Assembly (NCBI GenBank): GCA_914767715.1
Contig: OU612070.1
Location: 25,594,025 to 25,658,024 of the forward strand
Reading direction: 5' to 3'
Source: Membranipora membranacea
Lineage: Eukaryota > Bryozoa > Gymnolaemata > Cheilostomatida > Membraniporidae
DNA: 64,000 bases
Shown one piece after another: positions 1 through 15,000 of the stretch. The notes beneath the pieces were generated by a model that had not been told where the DNA came from, ran no database searches, and worked only from the letters and a program-made list of their open reading frames with translations. Each line of letters starts with the position of its first letter. The stretch's first letter is position 1. Both the position numbers and the translations under genes were made by a program.

Positions 1-62
1 CAAACTTCACAATTATCTTCAGAGAAAAGAACGAGCCCCTTTATTCTACATAAAAATATTAC

Positions 63-3000
63 CTGTTTTCAGTTTCAATGTTGAGAGATTTCCAGGGCTG
101 GAAGGCAAAGAAGGTTTCTGTTGAGTCCCCAATATTAGTCCTGTGTCTTTCTATCAATCCCTCCTGAAACACACAAAACTGATAAACCCTTTGTTTTAGG
201 TAAATACATGGTGAATGTGTAGTTAGTGTGTGTGATCAAAATAATTCATCCGAATAATCAAATCTCTGCAATCTAGCCAGCAATTAGACTCGGATCTACT
301 TTACTGTCCACAATGTACAATGTCTCACTTATACCACAATGCATGACGTCACACTTATCACATGCATGACGTCACACATACCACAATGCATGATGTCATA
401 CTTACCACAATGCACACCTGTCACACTTATCACAAAGCACGACGTCACACTTACCACAAGGAACAACATCACACTTACCACAATACAGAGTGTCTTACTT
501 ACCACAATGTACTGTGTCTTTGTAAGCCTGGACATTATAGCTTGGTCCAGTAGTCCTAGCTGGTCAGTAAACTATTAACAACAAAAACAAAACAAAATAT
601 TGGTGAGCAAATTTCAAGGGCATGATAGATGATCGATTATTTACATTTCGAACCAGGGTTGGGTCATAAATACTGTGATATGCTGCTCAAACTTAAACCA
701 CATACAACGCTTTAAAATTTGCAACGCTTTAAGATATATAGTTCTCGGTTTGCTGCGCATATGTAACTAATTGGGCCTGAAGGTGTGTTTACAAACTTGT
801 TTTGCCTCGTATCTGCATGATTAAAGATACTCCACCTGTATTTATATGAGCCTGCAGAACAATGCACTGCACTAACTTGTGATGAGCAATGAGTTACAAA
901 TCACCAGTAGGAGGTGCTGGGGACTGGAACAATCAGCCTTGAAAGCTCCCCAGTGGGACTCAAACCCGCAAATCCTGCAGCACAAATTGCCTGGTCAGTG
1001 AATAGCAAGCGCGCTAACAAATTATGTAATAGTATAATATATATATATATATATATATAGTAAACAGGTGCAGATATCCTCATCCAACTAGCAACTTAAT
1101 TTTGAGTACAGCTGCAAGCCAGGTCACTGAAGGCTCTTCATTTTACGCTCAGATTAAAGGCTTTCATACACCAATAATAACTTCTGGCTAATTTGAAAAA
1201 GCTTAGATGGCAGCCTTGTAGTAATGTATTATGTAATGTAGCCTTGTAATAACATGATTAAGCAATTATAAGCTCATAACGATATGCTGACACTAGTTCT
1301 TTCTGCAAAAGTTTCTATTGTGGTTCCAACATACACAAAATTTCTATCCAGTATTAATCTGACATTCAACCAGATCGCAGAAAAGAACAAGGGGTGTCTG
1401 TCATGGGTAATGGCATTATCATTAGATGAGTGTCAAAATCATAGTAAGGTTATATAGCCTTACTAACTAAGGGTAATTTAATGACTGGGAAGAGACAGGA
1501 TGTAAATTTGTTGACTCGCTTTTGGGTTAATATAGTCATATTCACTCAATCGTCCTCATCTGATGTTTTCGCCAGCGGTAATCGACCCCAACCCCTAATG
1601 TGTGTAACAGTTAAGTCAAGCAACTATCAAAAAAACTATATTGACCTTGATTTAGTGTCTTGCAGATGTTTGAAATTGCAAAAAACTGAAAAAAGTCGTT
1701 TCGCTTGAATTATGGTTATATACAGGTGATAGTAGGGGGTATTGTAACTGTTTTCAGCTATTAATGATATAGTAGACCCATGAACAATATTATATTATTT
1801 AATAATTCTGACATGCTCTTTTATATTTTAGATGTGTTGTATCTATATACTCATTTTTTGATCACTTTTCCTTATGCCCACAGCGCTTATTGTGCTTTTT
1901 GCGCTTATTGCGCTTATTATGTAATGTACCATTGCGATCAGCATGAAAAACTCAACCAGAAACAACTTTCTAACTCTATCCACCCAATTTCGTCAATGAA
2001 GTTGCATTTTTAGCCACATTTTGCATAGGCTGCCACCAGACTATATAGAGTTGGTAGAAGAATAGTAGTTTTTGCTGTCTATGATATGATCTAAGGCTCA
2101 GCTTACCACAGTCTGAAGGGCTATTACACGGCAATACCAGTTACCAAGCTGCTCCATTGTTGTCACAGGATGCTGTCTTAGAAATGATCCAAGACCTGCC
2201 AAATCTTCATTCAGCGTCACCGTGTAGCTAAAAGATAACCATACGTAGTGTAAAGGTTAGTTAGAGCAATCAGACTTAGAGGAGGAGCGGGTAAGGTGGG
2301 CAACTCATTCTGAGATGCTTTGCCGTGAGAGTTTGAGGTACATCACTTCAAGGTGTGTGCCCTATTTTGGGGTCTGTAACTGCAGAGAGAGTGGCCACCG
2401 CCTTGTAACCGGTGTAGATCTGACCTGTAAGCCTGGTTTAGACCCGTGTAATGTATACCTAATGGTTGAGAAGGCGACAGAGCCCTCCTGTCTGCCTGGT
2501 AGGCTGGCGGTTGCTCTTTTGGGTTCTTATGCCTCTAAATTTGAGTGAGTAGCCTGCCTGATGGCTGGTGACAACAGCAAATTGAAAACAATCAATTGGG
2601 TTGTGACCCACAAGTGCATTATTAATTCTAGGTCTATCATCATTAAAATGTTTTATTTGGCATTTTCCATAACTGCCAAGCAAATAATGACCAATATTGG
2701 AAAGGAAAAGTGATAAATTTTTATTATATTCAGGATTGAAGAATTTTGCTTAGGCTTGATAGACGACAGATTGATGGTCAAGATTTACACAATATGTAAA
2801 TCTTGACCATCGAACTGTGGTTTATCAATTTCTTGCTAAATCATATCAGAAATCTAACCAGGAATAGCAGAGTAGCACTGGGTAAAAATAAACTAAGAGA
2901 AAAAAAATACCACAATGTACCTGGATCAACTTAATTTAAAATGGAAATACAAATTTTTTACCACATTGCTTTTAACTGACAAATCACTTTTTCTGTTCAA

Positions 3001-6000
3001 CATTTGTATCATTGCGGAAACATTTTTAAAAAGTCAACACTGCTTCTTTGTAATAGCTGTGCTGCAAAGTTTTGATAGTAATAGATAGTATAGGAGGTTA
3101 GTGTAAGAGCACTGCGCACTTACTTTCTGAAGGCAGCTCCCTTTATATAGGTATCTAATGAGCAACTCATTATCTTCAGTCCGATCTTATCCTGATCACT
3201 TTCAAACTTCCCATCCGATAGAAACTTATCAGCTCGAGTCTTCAGAGCTTCTGATTCTCTCTACAAAAATCAGATCCATCCATCAATAATACATATGGAT
3301 CCACCATCTTAAAATTCCTCAAGTAGTCACAATTACAGGTCTGATGTGACACAGTTACAACTGACCTTTTTCTTTTCCTTTTTGGGTATTTTGTAAAACA
3401 ATTCTCAGCAAATGAGTAGTTTCCAAAATAACGTTCATATATATATATATATCTCGCTGCTCACACATCCTAGGTATTTCAAAAAACAATGTCCTGCCTT
3501 TGGTTATGGTCATATTAGATAAGTTTGATCTGATTCGATTTGTGTGTTTTTTTTATGCCTGCATCCAATTAACTAGTAAGCTTGCAATGGACCATTTTGA
3601 TGCCCAAGCAAATTACATCAAACTTGATCTATAGGTCAAATAACAGGTGCTATTATTGTTAAGGTAAAAAAACAACATGAAAATATGCTGGATGCATTAT
3701 ATTGAAGGTGCCACAGGGTGCAATGACCCTGTAATCCTACAGCTTCTATGCTATAATCTCAAGTATTGGTATTTGATTTCAGGGTATCAGTTTCTTTCCC
3801 CAAAAAACCAGATTGTAATGTGCATGTCCGTCAAGTGTGCATATCATAATTCTCTCTTTTTTTTTGTTTGGATAACTCCAAGGCAGTTTTCAATGACACC
3901 CTGTCTCAACAACAAAGGGTTTAAGCGAGGTCATTGGTCTCAAATCCAATAAATATGCATGTTTGTATATAAGCTTTATGTTTTAATACCCCCTACTTTT
4001 GTATCATCAACAGCAAACTTTGATGTAACTTGTAGTAACTGTAATAGATGTATGGGGAGCTGATACTGCAAGGTCTCAGGTTACTGTAGGTATTTGCATA
4101 TTTAAAATTCATGAGAAAATAGCTTTGAAGTCATTAGAAAATTATCTCATACGATCGCACCTACGTTATAATAAATCCCTAAGATTCCACAATTTTTGCA
4201 TTCTTTTCATTCTAATATTATGTTTTTTTTTACTTTTCTTCTTTCTTTCAGCACTATTTAGACAACATTTAACTATTGAACTATGATAAGACTGCCAAAA
4301 ATAGCATCTAGTAGGACGGATGGATGTTTGTTTGTTTGTTTGGATGATGCCATAAGACAAGTTGAAATATAATTCTTAGAATTAAAAACTGGTATCTGGA
4401 TTAATCTACTATCACACCATTGGCTTGTAATAAATGTCTGAGATTATTTCTCTGCAATTGAGTTCACCCAACACAGTTAGCTGGGGCAGCCCTCACCACC
4501 CATCACCCACTGCCCATCTGCCCAGGCTACAACTAAATGGTGCGCATCCTTTGTTTGTGTGGACCTGCGGTTTGAACTAGTAATACATCATCATTTTCAG
4601 TGACGCACAACTATAATCCCTGACACAATCAAATAACCATAAGATGGATGTGGGAAACCACTGGTAACCCGTAACCAGGATATTGATTGATGTTTGAAAT
4701 AATGTAAGCAGTGGTGAACCTGTGGAGGAATACATTATAATAACTAGCAACCAAGCAGGTGATCACCCAAAAGGCCCCTGGTCACAAAACTATTGTCCAA
4801 AAGGCAACAGGAAACTGAGTTTTTAAGGTCTGCCTTTGACAAGTTGTCTTCTTCCTAGTAAGATCCTAAGACAGTATATAGTTTCTATGGTCTCTGTCTA
4901 TCTAAATCTTGAGACATCAACATCATGGTCATTAAATTTTGTCATCAGCTGTTCAATGTAAGCATTTATATTTGCAAGTCTGTCTGATGCCTGGTTTGTG
5001 GTTTCAGTGTTCTGGATGTTTTTTTTATTCCAATGCAGTTGATAAAAACATAAACAGTAATTAAATTAACACCAGAAACCAAAATATTTGATTTACCTGG
5101 TAATATTTGTAAGAAATGGGTGACAATGACAGTCATTGACCCATAGTTCAGTTTTAATGTACAAAACAACTGTGGACTCATGAAACAATATATATTATAC
5201 TCTTCCCTATACTTCACAACTATAATTGCCAAGACATAATGTTGTGGTCTTTCCATTTTATCAGAGTTCCATAAGGGATCAACTCAGCACTTTGACTCGG
5301 AATTAAATATAAAGTTTAAGAATTCATAGTATAGTCTGAGCCCCCCAGACAGTCCCCCCCCTCAGCCGAAGAATAATTCAATCCTCTATTTTCGTTATTG
5401 AACTCCAAAACTTGGATATTCCCTAAACAGCTATCAGCTAACAGCTATCTTATCCCAGGCCATTCATTAGGAATTAGTAACTTAACAGCCAGGCCATATA
5501 TTAGGAGTTGGTAACCTACGATTCTTCTGTTGAATGCCTCATGGTTCCATTCCTGCACCTTATCTTGGTACTTATCGATCCCGAGCTTAGTGGCGAACCA
5601 TGGATCCTCTCTTATCTTAAAGTCAAAGTATTCATCAGCCAGATCTTTTACTTCAGAACTAGAGACGAGCGTTCCGCAAACCAGACACGCTGTAAAATAG
5701 ATTAAAATATAAATTATTGATAACAGTAAAATGTTGGAAGTGGGCCAACATGGGTAATTGACGATATATAATAGTAGAAATGGTAAACAAGATTTTTTTA
5801 TGTATGCGGGTGAGCTTGAACTTCACCTTGGATCACCAGCTAAAATTCTGTCGATCATCTGGGTTAGTTCTGGTACATCTTTAGGCTACATTGTCAGTTT
5901 GTGAGACATCACATTTCACTTTATAAGATCGATATGATATAATTTACTAAAATGGCCTTCGGCATTGTGGGTGTGAGGTCTAGATTTGTTTATATACATA

Positions 6001-9000
6001 TAAACATTGCATTCAGATGATCAGTTGGCAGACATTGATGTGTTCCATTAATGTAAGTATTTTCACACCATGCTATTGATATGAGATCATCGATAGAGCC
6101 TGCGCAAAACATTGAGTTTGTTTATACAAAGTAATATACTTAAAGTCCCACTCGACAAAGGTGGTGCACGGGATTAATCATAATTAGTATTTGCAATAGA
6201 AAGTTTTCTGAGCTCTTATTTATGCCTCAATTCGGAGTTGTCCTCTCTCCAGTTTGGTACTTTTAACCCACGCCGCATAGGAAAAACCTGCTGAAAGAGG
6301 GTAATCTTGAAAACTGCTTATGTTATGATAAAAATAATTTTTGATTCTGAGTCTGCACCATTGAAAACCCTGGGAGACCGGGTTTCCAAATCATTGGAGG
6401 CTTGAATGTTGATGAATCTTAATTCTGGTGAAGAAACTCATGAAATATTCTGCCAAATTGTCCGCAAAACAGTCAAAAAATGCTATAATTGACTATCAAA
6501 TACTAAAATGATTTCCCAAACTATGTCCATATGAGTTTTCAATGCTGCAGATTCTGAATCAAAATTAATTTTTATGCTATTATAAGCGGTTATCAAGATA
6601 AGCCGTTTTTCCTATGTGGCGTGGGTTAAAAGTACCAAACTGGAGAGAGGACAACTCCGAACTGAGGCCTAGATCATAGCTCAGAAAACTGTCTATTGAC
6701 AACCAAAACGATTGGATAATGAGTGTAATGTCACACCTAGTTACGCCTATTTGAGCCCAGTCCAAGTGGCATTTGAGTTTTGCAGGAATTGAGCTTGCAT
6801 GTTTCAAGTGTTTTTTCAAGTGGTGAAGTGGGTTATGCAAGAAATCAGGCAACACCTGTGCCCTTGCAGGCCTCCAAATAGTTGCAGTGAATATGATTGC
6901 ACTGTTTATGTGATGTTGAAAGGATGCGACACTTTACATAAGCTAATAAAAATAGTTGTATTTGTGTAAACAAGTAATGATTTCCTGTTGTCCTGAGCTG
7001 TAAAATAGTGTAGTAGGTAGTGGCAATTAATTCTAACTATTGTAATGGTATGTAATAATCCTGATACACTGATACTAAAAATAATCTTGAGGAAATGAAA
7101 GTGAATGAGAGAGTAATATTTCTAAAGAACAAGAGAAGCTAATCTCGTCAAAGCTATAACACAGGTCAATAGAGAAGGACCTTTACCGAAAGGTTAAATT
7201 GTCCCGTTGACAAAATGTTGTTTTATACCTGCACATAATAATAAAATGTTTTCTCATATGATATAGGATCGAGATACATGATAAATTAAATATAGAAGTG
7301 AAAAATTTATCAAGTCAAATTTCAGAGTTGTTTGGGAATCTCTCAGCAATTCACAAAAACAGTTATCAATCAAAATTATCAAGTTATAAATTTTCAGAAA
7401 CAAAAATTACGAATCTACAAAATGGTCCCATACAGTATCGCAAGATTTTTCTTTGCCCTCATTCCAAAACCCAACAGCCAACGCAGTTTTGGCTTTGTAA
7501 GTTTGATGCGCAAAACTGATTCTTTTGTCATGTTTGACATTCAGTGTTGTATTGAAAATTTCCACATGTGCTGTGGACATGTCCTCAACATACAGGTGGG
7601 CGTTCTTGTACATGTGGGACTTTTCTAGAGCATCTGTCAGTAGTTGGACAGCCCTCTCACTGAATACTGGCTTCTTCGTGGGGTTATAAAACCGTCTGGC
7701 TGCTGTGTCAGTTTTGCAGCAAGAGATGCTGGGGCAGTTGGTGTGATCACCCTGGTAGTGTTTGACACAGTTGACAAAAGCTGTACGGAAATTTTCTGCA
7801 CTTCCATTACAATTCTTCAGGCGGAATTGTGCATGTACTCGGATAGCATGCGGCTTGTCGTCGAGCTCATTATGCCAAGTTCTTCCATGGTCTCGCTTTG
7901 GCCCCTTAAAGATGTTCTGTAATGATTTCTCTAGCTGTTTTAATCCATGCCAGTTGTCTAGCTGGTTTAGGGTCTCAGGGTGTTCCTCTCTTACATATTT
8001 GCTGATACTAGCGTTATTGTCATGGCAGTGCTTGGCGATTGTGATACTTTGTGCCTTTAGTGAGTTATATATGCACACAGGAAAATACATTCGTTAATTT
8101 GATCGAATTCTAACTATAGGCAGTCGTTAAATAGGGGAACTAAGAAGTCGTCAAAATATGATCAATTCAGGGTCATAAACTGATCAAAAGGATCTAGTAT
8201 TTGTATCAATGTAACGATAACAAATGGTTTGCAGGCCTGCAGGCCTATTCATTCAAATAATGCTAATGCTATGATATCGTTAAATAGTCGTTTCAGTAAC
8301 GAGAGTGAGGCTTCAAAGATGATCATACTGATCTTGGTAGCGTTACTTTGCCAATTTATGATGATTCAAATTGATTGTTTTCAAAATATCAGTCTCACTT
8401 ATAACACCGAAACTTCAATGATACTTCCGATCAAGAAATAGAGCCAAATATTTTCAAATTTTTTTATTTCTATTCACAACTGAGTTGAAAAAGAGCTTAG
8501 GAGTGGTACATGCATGTGATTTACGAGAAAAGTGAAATTGTAATAAGAGTAATATAAAAAATGAGAGTAACAAGTAATGAAATATGACAGAACAAGATAA
8601 AAAAGTGCATATAAGTAAGCATAAGTAAGCAAAATGATAATAAGATGAAGAAGATATCAGGTAAAACGAAAAAAACTTAGGCATAGGTCTATATGTAGGA
8701 AATATGAGAAAAGTGACTGAGTATTAGTAATATAAACCGAGAGTTACGCGTTATAAAACAGGATAAGGAAGGGAATACAACACATAAGTATGCAAAAGGG
8801 CAATAAGATGGGAAAAGAGATCAGGTAAAATGAATATAATGTCAGACAATGTTAAGAAATGAGAAATAATCTACACAAAAGTCAGCGTGTATATTTGCTA
8901 ATCAGCTGGTGCTGAGTTTTACTGAGATTGTAGGACTTTCCGTCCTCGCCCTTAACACCCATAACCTGGGCGAGAAATTTCACGAAGGTTGAACATGACA

Positions 9001-12000
9001 TCTCTATGTGCAGAATATAATGCATGAGGGGAAAGAAACAAAGTACCTCACACAGACTACATATTTCTAGAGAAAAACCACCATGCTCACAGATAAAAAT
9101 CTTGCCCTCTTGGTGAGCTGCAATAACCCCTCCTGTGTTGTTGGCGGCGGTTAGAATGTCCTTCAAAACCATTATCTGCTTGAGGGCACCATCCACTTTG
9201 TTGACTCGCATTCTTTTCATCACTGCTCTAATGATGTCTGAAGGATCTACAACATAAGTAAAGCACTGTCAGAATCATGCTATCATGACATGGATATTAA
9301 GTTTAAGTCGTCATTGCGGAGAGGGTTACCCCTCTAGAGTACAGGTACAGGAACCCATGGTACTCAAGCTGCACCCTATACCGTTACCCGCCGGAATACC
9401 GGCTACTCTTTTTATTGAAGGCAGAGGGGGATCTTTTTACTGCATGTGGGGAGTGCAACCACACAGTCGACCTCCGGTATTATTAGTCCTGGCCGGCAAA
9501 ACAACACACTCATTATAATAAACCATTCTTGAGGGATTTACAATTCAAAACGACTGTGAGTATATCACAAACGATAGCTTAGCACAGAGCCTAAACCTGA
9601 TGCACTCAATGAGCCCACTGACATCGATTACACTATTAACATGTGTATCTCTGATTGTCAGAGTCAATTAAGTAGCAGTACCTAACATGTAGCAGAACCT
9701 AACATGTTAGGTACTGCTACATGTACCCAGCACTTATTAATAAAATTGAACACGGGTCGTCACACCAAATTCCTTGTGATAGTACTACTACTAAGTGAAT
9801 TTGCCCTCTATCGATCAGAGATATACATGCAATAGTATATCACGTGATCAGTGTGCTCAATGACCCTAGCGCACCAAACGTAGTAGCCACGGTCATAACA
9901 AACACTCATACATATTGATTACTTAAAACCAAACAGAAACTTGAAAATGGTTAGGTCCTGAGAAATTTAATAGACAAGCAAAGCACCCAATTCTTTTTAG
10001 TTGCATCTAGTGCCACTGTTTTTAGACGCTCAATTATTAGGATTTGCCATGTATCATATTTTACTATAATGTACATAGCTAACATAGATGCTAACCTTTT
10101 CCTGTCATCTGATTCATCAGCTGAGTAATCTGATCTTGTCTCCCTCGGCAGTGTGCTTCCCTTCCAAGCGTTCCGATTCCAGCCAAAACTGCAAAAAAAG
10201 GGGAACTCTAGTTTCACAATACATATTGTCTTATACGCATAAAACTGATTCGATAAAGACGCTTTACATTTAAGCCAATCATGTCCAGTCATCCATAATG
10301 CAGTACATTAACATTACAAAAATTGCCACGCTAAGGAGATAACGCTCAAAAACAGTGTTTTGTAGTCAACGCTATGAAGGAAGCTGGTCTCATTGTTTGA
10401 AATTGAACTGAGAATGAGATGTTTTTTACCCATGAAATAAATAATTTGCATATGAGACCATATGCAAACGCTGATATGGGAACAATAAGACTGGATATGG
10501 ATTGGCATCAATACTAAAGATAAGCTGGCCTCATCAGTCAAACTGTAGTGACGATTGAAACACTTTTTTATCCGTGAAGTAACTTGTTCAAGGGACCAAA
10601 CTCCAACACTGAGGTAGCATTTCTGGAGTCCTGCGGATAAAGTGTGGATAAACCTTGGACAGCCACTTACCCTTGTCTCAATTTGGCAACTGATCAATTT
10701 TGAAAATATTTTATGCGATGTCTTGTAAGAGTATTTCTTTGACTGTTTTAAGTGTAGATGAATGATTATAGGCCTAAAAGTTTTCTAATCACAAAGTTTT
10801 CTTGTCTTAACTTTTCCACGGGAGGTAATTCCAACACAAATGTAGGCCCACACCTCATAAATTTTGAAATGAAGATGGTTTAAGATTGACTGCGACTTAT
10901 TTAAATTTTTTTTCAGACGCCCCTGTGCAGAGAAAGAATTAGAAATGGTTAGTGTAGTTATAGGGATGGACGTGTGACAGACACCTGGAAGATGCACCTG
11001 GAAAGGTAAGCTGACTCAATACCACCAGTCATTCCTCCTCCATTTTTCAAACTAAAAGCTGGCTAATGGTTTCATGCACTCTGACTCATCTAAATTTGCC
11101 CTCATCTAATTGACCCTGCAACAGATTTAATTTTGTGCCGCTATTGCCTGGACTCCTGCAATTAAACTATTTAACTAAATTACTTTTTACCTTAAAGCCT
11201 TCTTGGCCCCTCTTCACTATGCCCACAAAAATTCTAAAAAGTATTTCATGTGGAAGAATCAGCAACAGATATCGCTGCAAAATAACTGGATAAATGTAGG
11301 ATAAGCTTCGCCCCTACTTGACTACATTGACTATGCTTGCTAACAACATAGCTATGTGGGTTTTAAAATTAAGGTTTAATTAATTGCAGCTATTAAAAAT
11401 ATTTATTACTTAATATTTTTCAGATGCCCTCATTCAGAGAAAGAAATAGAAAGTGGTAACGGAGAGTGATTATTGATAGACACCTGGAAGATGCACCTGG
11501 AAAGGTAAGCTGACATAACAACACCAGACATCCCCCCATCTAATTTGTGAGGTTAAACTGCCTGATGAGTTTGTACACCGTTGACTCACTTTGAAAAGTC
11601 TCTCGTCTATGCCTCGCCATGGCCTGACGAGGATGAATTCGCAACAAAATTTTCCTCTGGCCCCTCCAATCCTCCCTGCCACTGATTTTCATTTGTGTCT
11701 AGAGTATATAATCCTGAGGGTGGTTTTGATAATAGACTCATTTGCCATTTTGTCTGGACTCCTGGGGATAAAGTGTGGATAAACCCTGGACAGCCACTTG
11801 CCATGGTTTCAATTCATCAACTGATAAACTTTGAAAGTCAGTCATCTCGATATGCATAATGCTATAGGGGATCTCACATCAAATTTAATCTTATTCATGC
11901 ATATATGTTAGCCTGGGCAGGCTTTCGGGGTTGGTTGGTTGGGGAGCGGGGTTCCCCTTTCCCCACTACCCACCCCTGACAGTCTGCCCAAGCTACATAT

Positions 12001-15000
12001 ATGTCCTGTTTTGAGTGTAGATGAATTATCATAGGCCTAAAAATTTTCTAATCTCAAATTTGTCTTGTTTCAATTTAATTTTGGGTCTAGAGTATGTTAT
12101 CCTGAGGGTAATCTCAATTAGAGACTTGTCCGCTATTTTTCTGGAGTCCTGCGGATAAAGTGTGGATAAACCTTGGACAGCCACTTACCCTTGTCTCAAT
12201 TTGGCAACTGATCAATTTTGAAAATATTTTATGCGATGTCTTGTAAGAGTATTTCTTTGACTGTTTTAAGTGTAGATGAATGATTATAGGCCTAAAAGTT
12301 TTCTAATCACAAAGTTTTCTTGTCTTAACTTTTCCACGGGAGGTAATTCCAACACAAATGTAGGCCCACACCTCATAAATTTTGAAATGAAGATGGTTTA
12401 AGATTGACTGCGACTTATTTAAATTTTTTTTCAGACGCCCCTGTGCAGAGAAAGAATTAGAAATGGTTAGTGTAGTTATAGGGATGGACGTGTGACAGAC
12501 ACCTGGAAGATGCACCTGGAAAGGTAAGCTGACTCAATACCACCAGTCATTCCTCCTCCATTTTTCAAACTAAAAGCTGGCTAATGGTTTCATGCACTCT
12601 GACTCATCTAAATTTGCCCTCATCTAATTGCCCTGCAACAGATTTAATTTTGTGCCGCTATTGCCTGGACTCCTGCAATTAAACTATTTAACTTAATTAC
12701 TTTTTACCTTAAAGCCTTCTTGGCCCCTCTTCACTATGCCCACAAAAATTCTGGTCCATACAAAAGGTAACTCTGTCACTGGTGTGATACATCGAGATTT
12801 TAGACTTTCCCAAAATGCATTGTGATATTAGTAGGATATGTATATATAGGCTTGCAATGTTCAAGAGGAAGAAAATCAGAGTTATTTGCTCTCTTTACAG
12901 GTAATTTTCGAACCTATCGTTGCCCTCAGCCTGAAAATATCAACAAAACAGTATGTTGGCATAACTGGATCTCGACCGGGGAGAAAAAAATGGTTATGTC
13001 GAGGCAAAAGGATAACAATTCATAGGACTAACTCTTTGATTGCAGATAATTTAGTCACATGTATCTGCCCAGACTATGCACAACAACATTTGGCAAACAT
13101 TAACAGCGAGCTAGGCCAGGTTGAATATTTGATTATGAACTGTATAAGCATTGTGTAAGCGAATTTGACCTACCCACTACCTGCATGTATGGTCAAAACA
13201 AGGAGTTAACTCTTTGGTCAAACTACAATTTTGTGAAGACTTCAGCTGGATACGCAATGAAGTGACCAACTGAGACTTTCAGGATCTCTTCGCCCTGAGG
13301 ATCATTTCTATTCTATGAGACTATACATAAAACTTTCATTCTCTAAACCAATGAACTGCCTCTTCCTTCCATGTCTAAACTGTTGCCTACAGTATAAAGA
13401 AGGTGAATATAGCTATGAATGGAATAGCAATCTATGTACATGTTGCTAGTTTCACCAGTAGATTACTCAAAGTTCAAACAGCCATTTAATTGATTGAGTT
13501 TGGTATAATTAGATGGTCCCAGTTTCATTCATGAGTTTATAGCCATCTCAGCCTATACCCCTTCTACATTGTAAACATAATTCTATGAAAGGAACTTAAT
13601 CAACGAAAATTTAACGCTAAGAAAACAATAATTTTAACAAATCGTTAACATAACGATGTCTGACTTATGAAAGGCTGCATGAAAATCAAAATTCAATGAT
13701 ACATTCATATCGTTAGTTTGGCGTCATAATGAAATATGTTTGAACTATGTTTGAAGCCAAAATGACGATAATATTAAAATGATACATTCAGTTCGTCAAA
13801 CTAACGCTATCATTTTTCTGTGTGTGCTAACTGTTCCCAGTTTTTCATGTCTCTGGGCTACACGGTCATCCTCTGAAGTCATAGTCTTGAATGCGACGAC
13901 CTTCTTAGTTTTATTCCCAATACATATAACGTCAGTTTGCAGGGAGGTTTTTCGTGTGCCGTGGCGTGCATCAGTCAGGATATCTATCGGTTGTTTCCGT
14001 TCCTCGCTCTCCTTGGTAAGAGCACTGCTCACAGATTTATCAGTGGCCTGAAGAATAAAATATTAAAGTTATTATCAAACTATTATTTTCTACTGGGTAA
14101 GATCAAAGATTATCAATAGGTAAGATTATTTTCCAATGTTTAGCCTTATCATTGGGATAAATCTTGTATTATGAAAATAAGTTCACACATGGACTAGAAC
14201 CAAACATGTTGAGACTTCACATTCTTGAAATTAGTGTTTCTAGTGCAATGAATTTATAGCTGGTATTCTATCAAGTTCATTATTATAGCGTTATATCAAA
14301 TGTATAATCTAATATGATAATCTGGGCATTGAAGACTAACAAGCTCCCGCAAGTCAATCGTCCAGTTTCACTGGATGATCACCAGTACAATGAGTAGGCA
14401 TGACACAATAGTATAATGACTTCATCAAGATTCCACTTGCCTCACAGTGATCAATTCACTCATTGATAAATAAACTTATTACATCAATTATACCTAGTGT
14501 AATATGACAATGCGGCATCAAAGACTAGCAAGGATCCTCAAATCAAATGTTCAGTTTCACTGGATGATTACCAGTACAAAGAGTAGGCATGACACAATAG
14601 TATGTCTTCAACAAGATTCCTTGCCTCATAATTATCAATTTATTGATGAATTCTACTTATATATTCATCTGCAAGCTTCTACTCTAAGTGAATCCGAGCA
14701 GCAAAAGCCAATACCTTACATAACATATTCTTCAAGTTCTCATTCTAGGTAAAAAAAACTTTCTTACCTCCATTATACTGTTAGTGTATGAGTTACATAG
14801 TGTGCTGCTCAGCCTGAGGAAATGAGAAACTGTGCCAGTAATGTTTGCTGACTTTGCTAACCGCTCGAGCTGTGATGGCAGTAATCCAGCCACATGAGAT
14901 GCATGCATCATCCTACTGTTTATATACGAATCATGGCCAGAGCCATGACCAGATACATATGGTGACATGGACCATTTGAATTTACCAGTTATGTACACTG

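Noticed and set aside
339-578. His/Thr-rich ORFs at the left end
   Set aside because: They are translations of the 23-bp minisatellite; the mirrored ORF at 41831-42067 has the same cause.
1780-2013. ORF at 1780-2013 conserved in inverted form at 39815-40057
   Set aside because: Conservation follows from the inverted duplication. It lies in intron 3/4 on the opposite strand to DUF885, contains repeats of GCGCTTATT type, and has no start context or motif.
9285-9518. 77-codon plus-strand ORF inside the transposon
   Set aside because: No family motif and no splice or promoter support; the GC-rich CGGAATACCGG part looks like repeat DNA.
12822-13158. Overlapping open frames after a CTCTTTACAG acceptor-like site
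   Set aside because: A possible second captured exon (IFEPIVALSLKIS), but there is no clear donor and no recognisable family, so it is not listed as a gene.
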